The position numbers and the translations under genes are program-made. 64,000 nucleotides of DNA, from contig NC_061808.1 of NCBI RefSeq assembly GCF_021462225.1, positions 19,381,119-19,445,118 on the forward strand. The letters are read 5' to 3'. The notes beneath the pieces were generated by a model. The model was not told where the DNA came from, searched no databases, and was given only the letters and a program-made list of their open reading frames with translations. This DNA is from Girardinichthys multiradiatus. Taxonomy: Eukaryota; Chordata; Actinopteri; Cyprinodontiformes; Goodeidae. Of the stretch, positions 39,595 to 52,173 are shown one piece after another; the stretch's first letter is position 1, and every line of letters starts with the position of its first letter.

Positions 39595-40202
39595 GGCTGC
39601 ACGGTGGCGCATATAGTAAATTTAACAAAATTTCACATTTTAATCTAATAAATTAATAAATGTACTGTTATCATTGTACAGGTAACAAACGTCACTACCT
39701 AAAAGGTATGATAAAAGTCATAATAAAAAATCAAGTAAATTCTGCTAAGGGACCATGGCTAATTATTGGCTGACCATGTCTAAACCACAACAACTCTTCC
39801 TCTGTGTTTCATGGTGAATATTACACATCAAGATAAACATATAGACAAAGTTCTATTTTCAATAGTTGGTAGCACTGTTGCCTTGCACCAAGAAGGTTCT
39901 GGGTTCGATTCCCGTCCGGGGGTCTTTCTGCATGGAGTTTGCATGTTCTCGCCGTGCATGCGTGGGTTCTCACCGGGTACTCCGGCTTCCTCCCACAGTC
40001 CAAAGACATGCCTGTTAGGTTAATTGGTAACTCTAAATTGCCCTTAGGTGTATGAGTGTGTGCATGGTTGTTTGTGTGTTGCCCTGCGATGGACTGGCGA
40101 CGTGTCCAGGGTGTGCCCCGCCTCTCACCCATAGACTGCTGGAGACAGGCACCAGCTTCCCTGCGACCCACTATGGAATAAGCGGTAGAAAATGACTGAC
40201 TG
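39595..40202 (+). mobile_element. Retroposon with 12-bp target duplication, split by an insert
   Basis: The flanks ACCTTTTATTAT at 39583-39594 and 40203-40214 are identical. The element begins GGCTGCACGGTGGCGC (39596-39610), is interrupted by the 253-bp unit 39610-39862, and resumes TAGTTGGTAGCACTGTTGCC with a B-box-like GGGTTCGATTCCC. It then runs through GGCGACGTGTCCAGGGTGTG to the tail GGAATAAGCGGTAGAAAATG and (TGAC)n. Without the insert it is about 355 bp. Related copies lie at 31468-31810 and 44874-45245. Confidence 0.85.
39610..39862 (+). repeat. 253-bp unit, left copy, inside a retroposon
   Basis: It starts CATATAGTAAATTTAAC and ends GTTCTATTTTCAA. It interrupts the retroposon between GGTGGCGC and TAGTTGG, so it arrived after the retroposon. 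It is about 98% identical (around six differences) to the reverse complement of 41485-41737. It has no coding potential and no clear terminal inverted repeats of its own. The two-base flanks (CA/TA) do not settle the target duplication. Confidence 0.85.
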
Positions 40203-40214
40203 ACCTTTTATTAT

Positions 40215-41484
40215 TGAATATGATTATTATTCATATTAAAGTGTAAAGTAACCCCCCGAAAAACTGTTTGTCTTTGAATAACTATGTACATATGCTAGAA
40301 ATATCATAGTTTCGAGCTGACAACAAAATTTAGTTTTTTTCTTTCATTAGTATTGTTTTTAAATAACTAACTGGTGTAAGCTTATGTGAAAACTTAGAAA
40401 AGTCAAAAGGCAAAGTTTACAGCTCTTATTTTGAAGGTTAAAACCTGATGTTTTGATTTTCCTGGTGGGACGAGACTTGACTATGGTAGGGCAAAATTTT
40501 CTTTCCGGTTTAAAAAAATTATATTTCCGACTGCTTTAGCTCCAAATCTATTTATTAATATTAATATTTTGGTCTAACGTGACGAGGGAAGATCTTATTG
40601 CGATTGATACAATATATAGCATCCATTAGACATTTACACAGCAAAATATAAAAACATATTATTGACTGTATTTCTATTTAAACCTTTTAAACTGAAGCAA
40701 ATTAATAATTTAAGTTATACAATTTAGGTGAAAAGACTTGTAAATATGTCTTTAGACATAGAAAATAATTACAATGAAAATAAACCTATGAAGTCAGTCT
40801 CAGAATTGTCCAACTATGTTAATTTTCAGAATAAGTAAATACGTTCTCAAACTACATTAGGTCATGATTAAGTTAGCTTGAATTGACTTTGGTATTTGTA
40901 TTAATAATATAACTGTTTTTTAAATAGAATGTAGGAACAGGCTACACTTCCTGTTTAAGAACAAGGTGGTAAGCCTTTTATATTTTTAACTACTTTAAAA
41001 ACTATAAAACAACACAGAGACAGTAAACTAATACATACTGAACATACTATTCGGCTTCATGGGGAATGTTTTTACCTTGCTCTGCGGTACCAAAATAGTC
41101 TTCAAATAGGCAGCCTTGTAACAACTCTCGTTGCCTGTGGTAGATCAGGAACCACTCCAAATAAAGCTAAACAACAGCTTATTGATGCAAGTTCAGGATG
41201 GGTGAAAGTGGAGAACTGCAAGAACTTTAAACACAACTTCCTTTGCAAAATTGTAAAATGCTGATTACATTTGGTCTGGTTTGGACAATCAATGGAGAGT
41301 AAAGTAAAGACTTATCTGAATTTCTGGAAAGGCTGTGTTGATTAAATCAACAGCTTTATCATCATCCCCTTAATGGTATGGGGAACTCAAATAGCAGACA
41401 TACTTAATCAAAAAAACAAGGTTTCGAACTTAGGCCTTTACATTTAAATTGTTGCAAAGAATCTACAAAGAAGGGATACTTGTG
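40215..41484. other. AT-rich spacer between the inverted 253-bp units
   Basis: About 1.27 kb without recognisable genes. Near 41080-41290 there are weak resemblances to Tc1 transposase text (for example CGTACCAAATAGTCTTC-like wording), too decayed to delimit. Confidence 0.35.
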
Positions 41485-41737
41485 TTGAAAATAGAACTTT
41501 GTCTATATGTTTATCTTGATGTGTAATATTTACCATGAAACACAGAGGAAGAGTTGTTGTGGTTTAGACATGGTCAGCCAATAATTAGCCATGGTCCCTT
41601 AGCAGAATTTACTTGACTTTTTATTATGACTTTTATCATACCTTTTAGGTAGTGAAGTTTGTGACTTGTACAATGATAACAGTACATTTATTAATTTATT
41701 AGATTAAAATGTGAAATTCTGTTAAATTTACTATATG
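41485..41737 (-). repeat. 253-bp unit, right copy, inverted
   Basis: Reverse complement of the unit at 39610-39862 over its full length, 1.6 kb away. It is flanked by degraded Tc1-type DNA. The pair could be two independent insertions of a small element, or the arms of a fold-back element whose left arm captured the SINE junction. The clean split of the retroposon at the left copy favours the first. Confidence 0.85.
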
Positions 41738-41759
41738 TAGACTGCAGGGGGAAATCAAA

Positions 41760-42680
41760 ATCTGGCTCATTCTTTATAAACCTGACTGAAAACAGGTATT
41801 AGAGATCTGCATTCTGGGCAGATACCAATTTAAGCAGCTACTTAATTTAATTATGCTTCTGACTCTGGGTGTAGGCCTGGTATTTTGATGGCACATTTGG
41901 ACAATTGCAACACCAACTATGGCAATCCTTTTTTTCTGTTTCGTTTTCAAGAGGACTAAGGCCTGCAGCACGCTTAGAGGCTCGCTTGGTGAGTGTAGAA
42001 GTTTTAATTTTTTCAGAGTTTTTAATTCTAAAAATTGTTGAAAAATCATCCATCCTGTACCTCCATGGTAAAACGCGACGGTGACAGCATCATAGTGTGT
42101 GATTGTTTTACTTGTCCAGTGAAGCTGGTCAGAGTTGATGGTAAGACGGACAGAGATAAATACAGGGCAAGATACGAATCCCTGCTACAGGATGCAAAAG
42201 ACTTGAGACCGGAGTGTAGGGCTGGCAATTACCATAAACCTACAGCCACAGCTTCAATGGAAGGGTTATATCAAACCATATTTATGTCTAAATGACCTAG
42301 TCAAAGTCCAGACCTAAATTCAACAGATAATTTGTGGCAAGACATACTGTATCTATCAAATATGACTGAATCTGAGCTTTTTTGTAAAGAATGGGCGAAA
42401 ATATTATTCTCCAAATGTGCAAAGCTGGCCGAAGCATACCCCTAAATATTTGAAACATTTACTGCCCTGAAAGGTGGTTCTACAAAGAACAACTCTAGTC
42501 TTTTCAGATATATTTTTTCTCGTTTTAAAAAGAAAACCAGGCATCAAGTCACTTAACGCACTATCCCCATGGCGCAAAATGGTAGTGGCAGCATCACATA
42601 AAAATAAAGTGTGCGGTACTGACAACAACGTAACAAAATGCGAAAAAATCTAGGGGTGTTAATACTTTAGCAATGCGGGG
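41760..42680 (+). mobile_element. Decayed Tc1-like transposon
   Basis: A plus-strand segment at 42060-42295 reads as transposase text (MVKRDGDSIIVCDCF, then SLLQDAKDLRPEC). A SQSPDLNSTDNLWQD-like motif follows near 42300-42345, where the family has [11 protein letters not shown]; the catalytic Glu is lost. It ends with AGGGGTGTTAATACTTTAGCAATG, typical of such an element end. Several frame breaks. Confidence 0.75.
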
Positions 42681-42699
42681 GCTATATTTGAACCAATAG

Positions 42700-43031
42700 G
42701 CCTGTCTGAAAGCGTGTGGGACTCAGTGTGTTTTGTTATGGGGCTTGTGTGGGATTTATGAGTAGGGGATCCTGGGATTCTGCGTCACTTCTCTGGCTGC
42801 AGTGTGCAAAGCCACCGGGCTGCCACGGCTCGAAGATCTCCCTTTATTCTTGGGCTGACCACCATACCGGTACCCCTGCCCCCTCCCCTCGGCAGCTTTG
42901 TCCATCCCGTGATCCGCTCTTTGTGCGGCAGTAAAGAGGAGGAGACGGTATCTGTGCTACTGTTCGCTCCTGTTTGGGGAGGAGCTAGTTGTATTCGCTG
43001 CAAAAGGGAAAGAGGCGCTGCGCAGGAAAAG
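42700..43031 (+). promoter_or_regulatory. Probable promoter and first leader exon of the RNF19-type gene
   Basis: A GC- and CpG-richer island in AT-rich surroundings (for example CACGGCTCGAAG, CCCGTGATCCGC, GGCGCTGCGCAGG). It ends in a strong donor AAAAG/GTAAGA with the last exon base at 43031. The next plus-strand leader exon with a good acceptor starts at 54362. Linking the two across an 11.3 kb intron is inference; no ORF of note is present. No TATA box is seen. Confidence 0.45.
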
Positions 43032-43596
43032 GTAAGAAAACGTTTATTACGCAATAATTTTGGTTTGATCTGCTGCGTAAGCTGACATTAGGATGCGCAT
43101 TCAGATGGGTTTGTTGTTGTTTTCAGCCGGTCCATGTGGGATGCAATGGAGGTAGAGGTGAATGCGACTGTACATCGTCTGTTAAACATGCCACTCCCTG
43201 CAACAGCATGCTGATGCGCTGGACAAACCCCTTCCTAAATCATTGAAATAATGATTAAAAACACGAATATAGCTTTGAAATAAGCAAAAAGGCTCCGAGG
43301 GACTATTAATACTTATTATATCTGAGGCTGCACGTCCTAAATAGGGTTTTTCCTTACATAGGCCCGGTTAAAGAGTATTTTAACAACAATTGTAGAATTA
43401 AACATATCAAAAAGTTTGAAAGAACGGCAGCCCTTTTATACATTTTTACAATTCATAGCCCCCAATTCCTAACCCTAATATGACGTATTTTAACATAACT
43501 CCATGTTAAGGAGCCATTCAAAGCTTGTAAATCAATATATAACTATAGGCTTTCAGTGTATGTATGTTTTGGACAGGAATTCCCCTAGCAGCATCA

Positions 43597-43598
<2 letters not shown>

Positions 43599-43676
<78 letters not shown>
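43599..43676. repeat. (GT)39 microsatellite
   Basis: Uninterrupted GT dinucleotide repeat of 78 bases in the presumed first intron of the RNF19-type gene. Likely length-polymorphic. Confidence 0.98.
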
Positions 43677-43678
<2 letters not shown>

Positions 43679-44873
43679 GCTGAGGTCATTCTCATGCCTC
43701 TAAAACCCGCATTGCTGCTGTGGGCATCTGTCCAGCGCACAGATATTTCTAAATGCCATCATGTTTCCCTCTTCTAAGGATGAAAACCTGGCCCACAGAT
43801 TCAGAAGCAACTTCATCATTGGCAGGTGTCACACTGTCAGAAAGAGGACGAAAGAAAAACCGGCTGTAAAGTGAGGAGGTCAAGTGAAAAGCCAGAAAAC
43901 AGTTTCTTTCCCCTTTGGGGTGGTGGAAGGATTTGAAAGGAGGACAAACAGCTTCGGGGCAGAATTCAGATTGTGTAACAATTCCATCTAAAAGGACAAT
44001 TACTTTTACAACACTTGCAATAACCTATGCTCTGTGCATTTAGTAATCAGAGTAGTGCAATTTGAGAACATTATTTTCACAAGCTCCTATGAGAATGTTT
44101 CTGGAACCATGTTACATGATGTATGACTTAAATTGGCATTCTACTGTCACAAATACAGATGTTTCACCCTTCTGTTCTTCCTCAATAATATTTTTCAAGT
44201 TGTTCATCTCTGTTCTTTTTACCATCTAGTTCTTAAATATAATAACATCATGATAAGTTTACCAATAAGAAATAGTAAGTTAGAAGATGTAGATAACCAA
44301 GCAGTTGATTTTTGTCTCAATTTTGCTTCTTTCTGTCTTTTGTTTCTTTGAACCCTTAGTCTTTCTTTAGCCAGTGACTTGCAGCTTGCTTCCATTTCTA
44401 ATTCAAACACAAATAGTATCTTACCCAAGTTCCTAGTTTCTCATAGTAGTTTAGCTGGATGACAGAAACATCTCACCTATAAATGATTTACAGTTTTTTT
44501 TCTAAACATTTTATATTATACCAAGTTTCCAATGATTTGTATTCTGATTCCCGATTTGAGTTGGCTCTTATTATTTAATTCAGTGGCACTCTTTCAGATT
44601 CCACAAAACTGTATTTCATAATTGAAACAATTTTCAAAAAGCCAAATATGTATTCTAGAATGTAAGGAGAGAAGTATAGCAGCCTTCTTTTAGCCAGCTA
44701 ACCAGCAGTACACAGCAACATGTGGGGGAGGGACAGCACTGCAGTACTATGCTTCAAAGAACCAGATAAAACTCTGGTCCTCCAGCACTTCCTGCTATCT
44801 CATAAAAGCAGTTTTAAACCATAAGAATAATGAGATTGAAAATTCTCAGGTAACAGGTAACCAGACCATGATC

Positions 44874-45245
44874 CATCCATTTTCTATACCTGCATCTTCC
44901 ATATTGGGTTACGGGGGAGATGGTGCCTATCTCCAGTGGTCTATAGGCAAGAGGCAGGGTACACTCTGGACAGGTCACCAGGCCATCACAGGGCAACACA
45001 GAGACACACAGGACAGACAACCATACACACACCCATTCACACCTGAGGGGAATTTAGAAAGACCACTTAACCATGTTTTAAGTCATGTTTTTTGGCCATG
45101 GGGGGTGGGAAAGCCAGAGTACCCTGAGAGAACTCACTCATGTATGGGTGTGAACATGCCAGTTCCATGGAGAAAGATCCCCGGCCAGAAGTCGAACCGA
45201 GGACCTTCTTGCTGCAAGGCGACAGTGCTACCAACTGCGCCACCT
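44874..45245 (-). mobile_element. tRNA-related retroposon copy, minus orientation
   Basis: On the minus strand it starts GGTGGCGCAGTTGGTAGCAC at about 45245, has GGTTCGACTTCTGGCC as a B-box-like segment, the GGTGACCTGTCCAGAGTGTA core, and a terminal GGTATAGAAAATGGATGGAT. This is the intact layout of the family that is split at 39595-40202. Confidence 0.8.
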
Positions 45246-45639
45246 ATGACTATGATATAAATAGAATAATACTTAAAATTATGGGTTATCAAAGTACATC
45301 CAAAACATCCCTGAAGCCAATATAAAGTGATACATTTCATTACTAAACGTCTTGTAGGAAGCGCCTTTTTTGTACTTAAAGTCAGGTACAAAACAATTTC
45401 AAATTGCAAATGGCAACAACAGCATACCTAAGATATATTTTGATAAAGGCTAAATCTGTGGCTTTTTTAAGATTAAAACATTTTTACACTTTTTATTATC
45501 AAAGCTTTCCTTTCTAAGTTCAGAATATTCAATTTCTACTTAGTTATTTATTACATCTTACAAGACATAACCAAAGATGATTTTGTACAAAAATTAAACA
45601 TTAGTTTTTTTATATGTTAGACTTAAAGACTTTGGATCT

Positions 45640-46190
45640 GTGAAGAACGTGGTGTGGTGATGGACCCCAAAGTGCAGACAGGCAGGAAGCAGTGTGGCAT
45701 GGTGAGTTGAAAAAAGATTGAATAAATAAAACTAATTTCAGCAGGTGGTGGTAGAAACAGCCATGGACAGGCTTGGCATGATCGCAGGCAAGACAGGCTT
45801 GACATGAACAGAGGAACTAAAACTAATGTTTCCACTAGGAAGGAGAAGAATAGCAGTGTATATATGGAGCATATGTATATATGGAGCATAGCGCAGGTGA
45901 AGCAAGGAGACTGATTGCATGGTGCAGGTGGACCGAATGAAGCTGATTACTGGCTCACAGAGACAGGGAGTAAAAACAAAACATGACTGGAACAAAACAG
46001 AAATTCAAGAACATAATCAAACCTAAGAAAAATAATTGTAACAGAACATAAACCTGAAAGCTCTGTGAACTGAAAACATCCACAAGAAAACAAACATAAA
46101 CAACTATAGCACCACCTCTAAAACAAGAGATTCCAAAACTCAACCGTGAGAACAAAAATTAGAAAACAAAACAAACCAAAAACCAAACAT
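45640..46190. repeat. Interspersed repeat, class unknown
   Basis: The block begins TGTGAAGAACGTGGTGTGG, contains a short imperfect tandem (TATATATGGAGCATA twice, near 45858-45890), and ends in an A-rich tract with AAACAAAACAAACC. It reads like a non-autonomous teleost repeat, but neither ends nor class can be fixed. Confidence 0.4.
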
Positions 46191-47507
46191 ACCCAAATCA
46201 AAACAGGATAATTTTCTCTCTTCAATACAACAATTGCTTTGATTTGTCCTATATAATAAATGTCTTCTGAGCTCCTACTTCCTGTTTGCAGAAGAACCTT
46301 GTGTTTAAAAGTCTGAGGGATTAAGTTTAAAATGTTTTTTTTTTTTGTCTGAAATGGTCCTTTTTTTCTTTACATATAAATGCAATAGCCCTTTCAATTT
46401 TTGTTTTTTTTTATTTTTGCTCATGTTTTCTGATGAGTCATGTCCAAGTCTGTGCTGCCTGTTTGTTTTCAAAACTGTTCTGAATCAACATACTGAATCA
46501 TATCCAGGGATACAGTAAGAAAACAAGCTGCTCTTCTTTCACATTATGTTATTATGTCCAGAGAAACCATTTGCTAAGGGATCAGTTTTCCTTTAGCCTG
46601 CTTAAAATAAATGACAAAAGAGGCTTTCCTACTGTAAATGAAGGCTAAGGCGTAAGGCTATAACATTTATTTTCGTGCTTATTTTTGGACAACCATCTTT
46701 CTTTGCTTTCTAGAAAGGAAGTAGCTCTAGTAGCTCATCCCTAGAATGAGTGAGTAAGTATGTTTTATAAGTTTAAAATAAAGTACAAGCAAACCAGTAT
46801 GATATTTAAAAAATTTGCCTCAACAATTATGGATTTAGCTTTAAAATACACCACTACAAAAATAAAAGAAACAGGATTGATATTTCCTTAATACCTTTTT
46901 ACAGATTTTTATTTATGTTTTTTTTTCCGAACAACCCAAATAGATCTTAAGAAATTATATGTCTGTAAAAAAAAATAATTTGCATTTCCGTTGGTCAAGG
47001 GTCTTTTTGAAAGAGAAGGCAGCACAAAGTAGTGATTAAGCTATCTTGAGTCAGGTTTGTTCAACAGTGGAAATTACCTTCAAAAGTGATTAGCAGAATC
47101 TTGTAACTTTCCATAGATTAACAAACTCAACTGATCATTAAGATTTAGTCGCAAACTTGCAAAACTCTTGATCTGCAAATGTATTCTGAGCCTTGATTTA
47201 AATCTTAATCATTGTATTCACCAGGAGTTCTTTCATTTCCTTGCTTCTTGATATGTCTCAAATTTTGGTAAACAAAGCCTTAAGCACCAAGCACAGTTAC
47301 TACAAATGTTACCTAAGAAAACAGGCCCAGAATTATGACTTTGTAAAGCTGGTCTTAAAACTGTTAACCCTGTGCAAAGATGTGGCAAGCAGTCTGAGAC
47401 AAAGGACAGCAAGAAGTATCATCAAGCTGTATCATGAATAACCTTCTTTGAGTCGGAGTGCCCCTAATCCAGTTGGTATCACCTGTTTCAAGTTGAAGTA
47501 ACATATA

Positions 47508-48789
47508 CAGGGGTTGAATGAAATGAGGTTGAATGAAACTGAAAGACCTGGTTTTAGACCACAATAATTTATTAGTATGGTGTAGGGCCTCCTTTTGCGG
47601 CCAATACAGCATCAATTCGTCTTGGGAATGACATATACAAGTCCTGCACAGTGGTCAGAGGGATTTTAAGCCATTCTTCTTGCAGGATAGTGGCCAGGTC
47701 ACTACGTGATACTGGTGGAGGAAAACGTTTCCTGACTCGCTCGTCCAAAACACCCCAAAGTGGCTCAATAATATTTAGATCTGGTAACTGTGCAGGCCAT
47801 GGGAGATGTTCAACTTCACTTTCATGTTCATCAAACCAATCTTTCACCAGTCTTGCTGTGTGTATTGGTGCATTGTCATTCTGATACACGGCACCACCTT
47901 CAGGATACAATGTTTGAACCATTGGATGCACATGGTCCTCAAGAATGGTTCAGTAGTCCTTGGCAGTGAAGTGCCCATCTAGCACAAGTATTGGGCCAAG
48001 GGAATGCCATGATATGGCAGCCCAAACCATCACTGATCCACCCCCATGCTTCACTCTGGGCATGCAACAGTCTGGGTGGTACGTTTCTTTGGGGCTTCTC
48101 CACACCGTAACTCTACCAGATGTGGGGAAAACAATAAAGGTGGACTCATCAGAGAACAATACATGTTTCACATTGTCCACAGCCCAAGATTTGCGTTCCT
48201 TGCACCATTGAAGCCGAAGTTTGGCATTGGCATGAGTGACCAAAGGTTTGGCTATAGCAGCCCGGCCATGTATATTGACCCTGTGGAGCTCCCGACGGAC
48301 AGTTCTGGTGGAAACAGGAGAGTTGAGGTGCACATTTAATTCTGTCGTGATTTGGGCAGCTGTGGTTTTATGTTTTTTGGATACAATCCGGGTTAGCACC
48401 CGAACATCCCTTTCAGACAGCTTCCTCTTGCGTCCACAGTTAATCCTGTTGGATGTGGCTCGTCCTTCTTGGTGGTATGCTGACATTACCCTGGATACCG
48501 TGGCTCTTGATACATCACAAAGACTTGCTGTCTTGGTCACAGATGCGCCAACAAGAGGTGCACCAACAATTTGTCCTCTTTTGAACTCTGGTATGTCACC
48601 CATAATGTTGTGTGCATTTCAATATTTTGAGCAAAACTGTGCTCTTATCCTGCTAATTGAACCTTCACACTCTGCTCTTACTGGTGCAATGTGCAATCAA
48701 TGAAGACTGGCTACCAGGCTGGTCCAATTTAGCCATGAAACCTCCCACACTAAAATGACAGGTGTTTCAGTTTCATTGTCCAACCCCTG
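47508..48789 (-). mobile_element. Tc1-like transposon, second family, nearly intact
   Basis: TA duplications are at 47506-47507 and 48790-48791. The ends are CAGGGGTTGAATGAAATG (left) and the complement of CAGGGGTTGGACAATGAAAC (right). The minus-strand transposase runs from 48603 (MGDIPEFKRGQIVGA) to 47572, 343 codons in one frame, broken only by a TGA at 47952-47950 after GHFTAKDY. The HTH region, the FSDEST motif with the first catalytic Asp, the QNDNAPIHT motif with the second, and the IIEPLWG motif with the Glu are all readable (DDE pattern). This is a young-looking copy inactivated by one nonsense codon. It lies antisense in the presumed first intron of the RNF19-type gene. Confidence 0.93.
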
Positions 48790-49019
48790 TAGGTGGAACC
48801 TACCAACAGCCTAAAGTTTTGGCAGTGACACAAATGTTGTATTTTGCTAATGTTACGACTAATGTCTGTGGTGATAAATCACATTGTTTTTTAAGGTTAT
48901 CCTGCAGAATATACAGATTCACATGGATTAATTGTGATTTATTGAATTAAAATATTTATGGAAAAATGGTGAAGTTTTGGAGAAATATAACTAAAATTCC
49001 TCTATGGATCAAATGAGCG

Positions 49020-50110
49020 AACTGATTGTTATAAAAGTAGAACTTCGAGGTAAAATGTTCCCAAGAGTTTAACAAGTGCCAGGGCCATCTCTTCCTGAGG
49101 AGCGTAACAGAGAATCTTCCACCACTGTAGAGCATGTTCTACTTGCTCAACTTTGGCAAACTGTGGGTCTGAGTGCATCTGCATGTACAGTCAGGTGAAG
49201 ACTTGTAACAAGAAGGGTGGCAAAAAAATCACTTCTGTCTAAGAAACAAGGACCGAAACTTTGCAGAAAGTACAAAGATAAGCAGTAGAAGACTGGTGCT
49301 AAGATGCTTTCCTTGATGAATTTGCTTTCAAATTGTTTTGGAGGTCTACAAAAGCATTGGTTATGAGAAGGGAAGATGACCACTACCATAAGTCCCATGT
49401 CATGCTAGAGAGATTTCTTTATACAATCTGTGTGGGTAAATCATCATGCCACCTAGTTGCGTGGCACCCAACCTTGAGGTTCCTCCTTATGGGTATTTGG
49501 CCCATAGAAAAAGGGGGCTTCCATCAAATTAGAAACACTGCTCAAATCCCAAACTGTCTGGAGGCACCATTTATCCTCCAAAATAAGATGGAGACTAGGG
49601 GTGGGGAGATGGACCTCTGGGGATCCTTGTGGGTCTGTTACGTCCTTAACTCAATCTGGGATAGGTGAAAGATGATGGATAGATGGATGGATGGATGGAT
49701 GGATGAAATTGGTTTAAATTTGCTTCTCATAGTGCACTTAATTCCCAGTTCTGCTCTAGAAGCCTGTGATATATAAAAGCATTCTCAGCAACCTTTTCCC
49801 ACACTCCAGGCACCGTTTGGTAATGATCTGTATTTTCCAGTATAACAGGGAACCACATGACAAGGAATAAGTTTCAAAGCATTGCAATTGTGGAAAGCTC
49901 TCTAGATTTTAACCAGTTAGAGAACATTTGGTCAGTTTACAAAAGGCACATGAATAACAAACTCCAGTCACTAATGAAACAAGAGTGTTTCACCATTAGT
50001 CAAGATTTGCCTGAAAAGTTCACATCCAGCATGTCCAAAAAAATTTCCATTGATCAAAAAGTTGATATATTTACAAAAATTACCTTTTGACACTTTTAAA
50101 ACGTTAAATA
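49020..50110 (+). mobile_element. Decayed Tc1-like transposon
   Basis: Traces of transposase include a stretch at 49320-49420 and a C-terminal piece at 49905-50085 beginning LDFNQLENIWSVYKRHMNN, where the family has [16 protein letters not shown]. Termini were not found. A GGAT microsatellite sits inside it. Confidence 0.65.
49674..49705. repeat. GGAT tetranucleotide microsatellite
   Basis: About six GGAT units. Such tracts are common at 3' ends of fish retroposons, but I cannot identify a retroposon body directly upstream. Confidence 0.8.
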
Positions 50111-50119
50111 GTTTTCAGA

Positions 50120-52170
50120 ATATCAAGAAACATAGCAAAATTTGGAAAAGCACGCACAATTTGTTTTGGCTTTAACATTTTTGGACTTTTTTGTCTATGC
50201 TAACACTTCTAGTCATCGCTGTAAGGAGAAATATGGAGTAACAGATTGCCAATGAGAGGAACATAATAGCTTATCTTTGGCTAACAGAACATCTGTAGCA
50301 GGAAAAACTGTAATAGCCGTGCTTCCAAGATAGGTAGAGTAACTCAAGATGATTCTGGGTCTGTCTCCTTATTAAATACACTTTGGGAAAAGCAAATTGT
50401 TTCCTAAGCTAAATTATCATAGATCTGTTTTGATGCCTTGGGTATGAGAGAACATTGCAGTTCAGCAGTAGCTTGAATGCTTTGCTTAGGATATTTATAT
50501 GCGCTTAGTGGCGTGTTTCTGGTACTTCATTTTATTTGTTTCCATATTGTAACAGTGTGACATAGAGTAACTTTTGATACAAATTTCTGTGATATCTGAC
50601 AACCCTCAAAATATTTGCCTGCATCCATCTAATGACACGCCCTTTAATGGGAGGACAAGTTAAAGAGGTCAAAAGCTTACCACAGTTTTCTGCTTTTGAA
50701 TGGTTTCACTGAGAATGATCGCAAGTAAAGGGGAGCATTTGTTTTCTATTATAGCTCAGAAAAGAGCTTCGTTCAGATAAGGTTGAGCAGGTCTGCATTT
50801 AGCAACTAAAAGAAATTAGTTTGAAAACACAAGGAAAAATAAAAGCTCGAATGCACCCATACCGTGAAAGTGATCATGAGTTTAAACAGTTTAAAACCTT
50901 CAAACCAGCTCTAAACTGTTTAAAAAAGCTATAACTGTTCCCAAATTTCCTGGCTACATTGATGTGATCTTAAGACATTAGTCTATTTGGACATTTGGAG
51001 AGATTTGATTTACTCACAGCTGATGCTGAGACATTTTAAATCAGTATCAAACATTTCTCTAATGTTATTTCGGTTATTATTCTCCTAAAAAAGTATTTTC
51101 TGAAAACACATTGTCTGTCCAGTCTAACTTTTTATGAGAGCAGTTTGGACAAAATCATTGACTGCTAATCGCCTTATCCTTCTTCACTTCCTCAGAGTCA
51201 TTAGGCAAGGGATTGTAAAGTCCACTTGCTTGATTATCTATCTGCCTTTTAGGGAAACTCACAGTGGAGATAATTTTGTGTAAACTTGTATGAAACCAAT
51301 TTTGAATGTGTTTGACACCCTGAGTTTGGCTGAGTCTGTTCATATATGCATACACTAATGAGGCATAATATTATGACCACTTGCTGTATAGCATGAAGCT
51401 ATTTTCTCAGGCCAAACTTGAAGTGAGCACAGCTCATAATGGTATCATTAATTGGTGCTATTTTCAGGAGTGAATGAAAGACGTAACATTTTATTATTTT
51501 TAAGGGGTAAAAAACATCTGGTACTTCATGCAAAAAATAAATGGATAAAAGATTTTCCACCTGATCCACAAGCACAGTTCAGCCATTAGGCACACACAGG
51601 CAGTCTTTGTGCAGAACTATTATTGATCATGTGTGCAACTCCCCTTGCTCAAAACTTTACTAAGACTTTGATTGGAACAGACAATAAAAACTAAATGTTC
51701 ATGCCCTAATCATAAAAACTAATCAATTTCAGCTGAGTCATGTAGTTACTCTCCAGGTTCAGCAGCAGAAACTGTAGCTCATTGCACTCAGTCACTTCTA
51801 ACATTTCCTCCAGATTATTTATTGCTGATATAACAGCACAGATGTTGTCTTTTATGTACATGAGTGATGATTTTGTTTGATCACATGATTAAAATAAGAT
51901 TTTATTAAAGACGAACAATAACTTTTTAGTGCTTTAAAAGTGGCCAAAATTGCATAGTTTCAGACAAATTTTGTTTTCTCTTGACAAAAACATGAAAAAT
52001 TGTGAATGACAGCAGAGTTGAGTAAATTCGGCCATAATAAAACACAGTTTATGGAAGCAAAGAGAGTGGAAAATAATTTAACAGTAATTAAAACGATGGC
52101 CTACTAATAAATACTGAGCTATGACATTAGCAATATGCCAAGTGGTTAATAAGTGCACAAGCTATACAGT
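50120..52170. other. Intronic AT-rich DNA without clear elements
   Basis: About 2 kb with no gene. A phrase at 51356-51385 (AATGAGGCATAATATTATGA) resembles ends of small DNA transposons, but no partner end was found. Confidence 0.4.
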
Positions 52171-52173
52171 ATA

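Noticed and set aside
43090..43170. Small extra leader exon (acceptor TTGTTTTCAG near 43126, donor-like GGAG/GTAGAG)
   Set aside because: It is too close to the donor at 43031 to leave a normal intron and has no other support.
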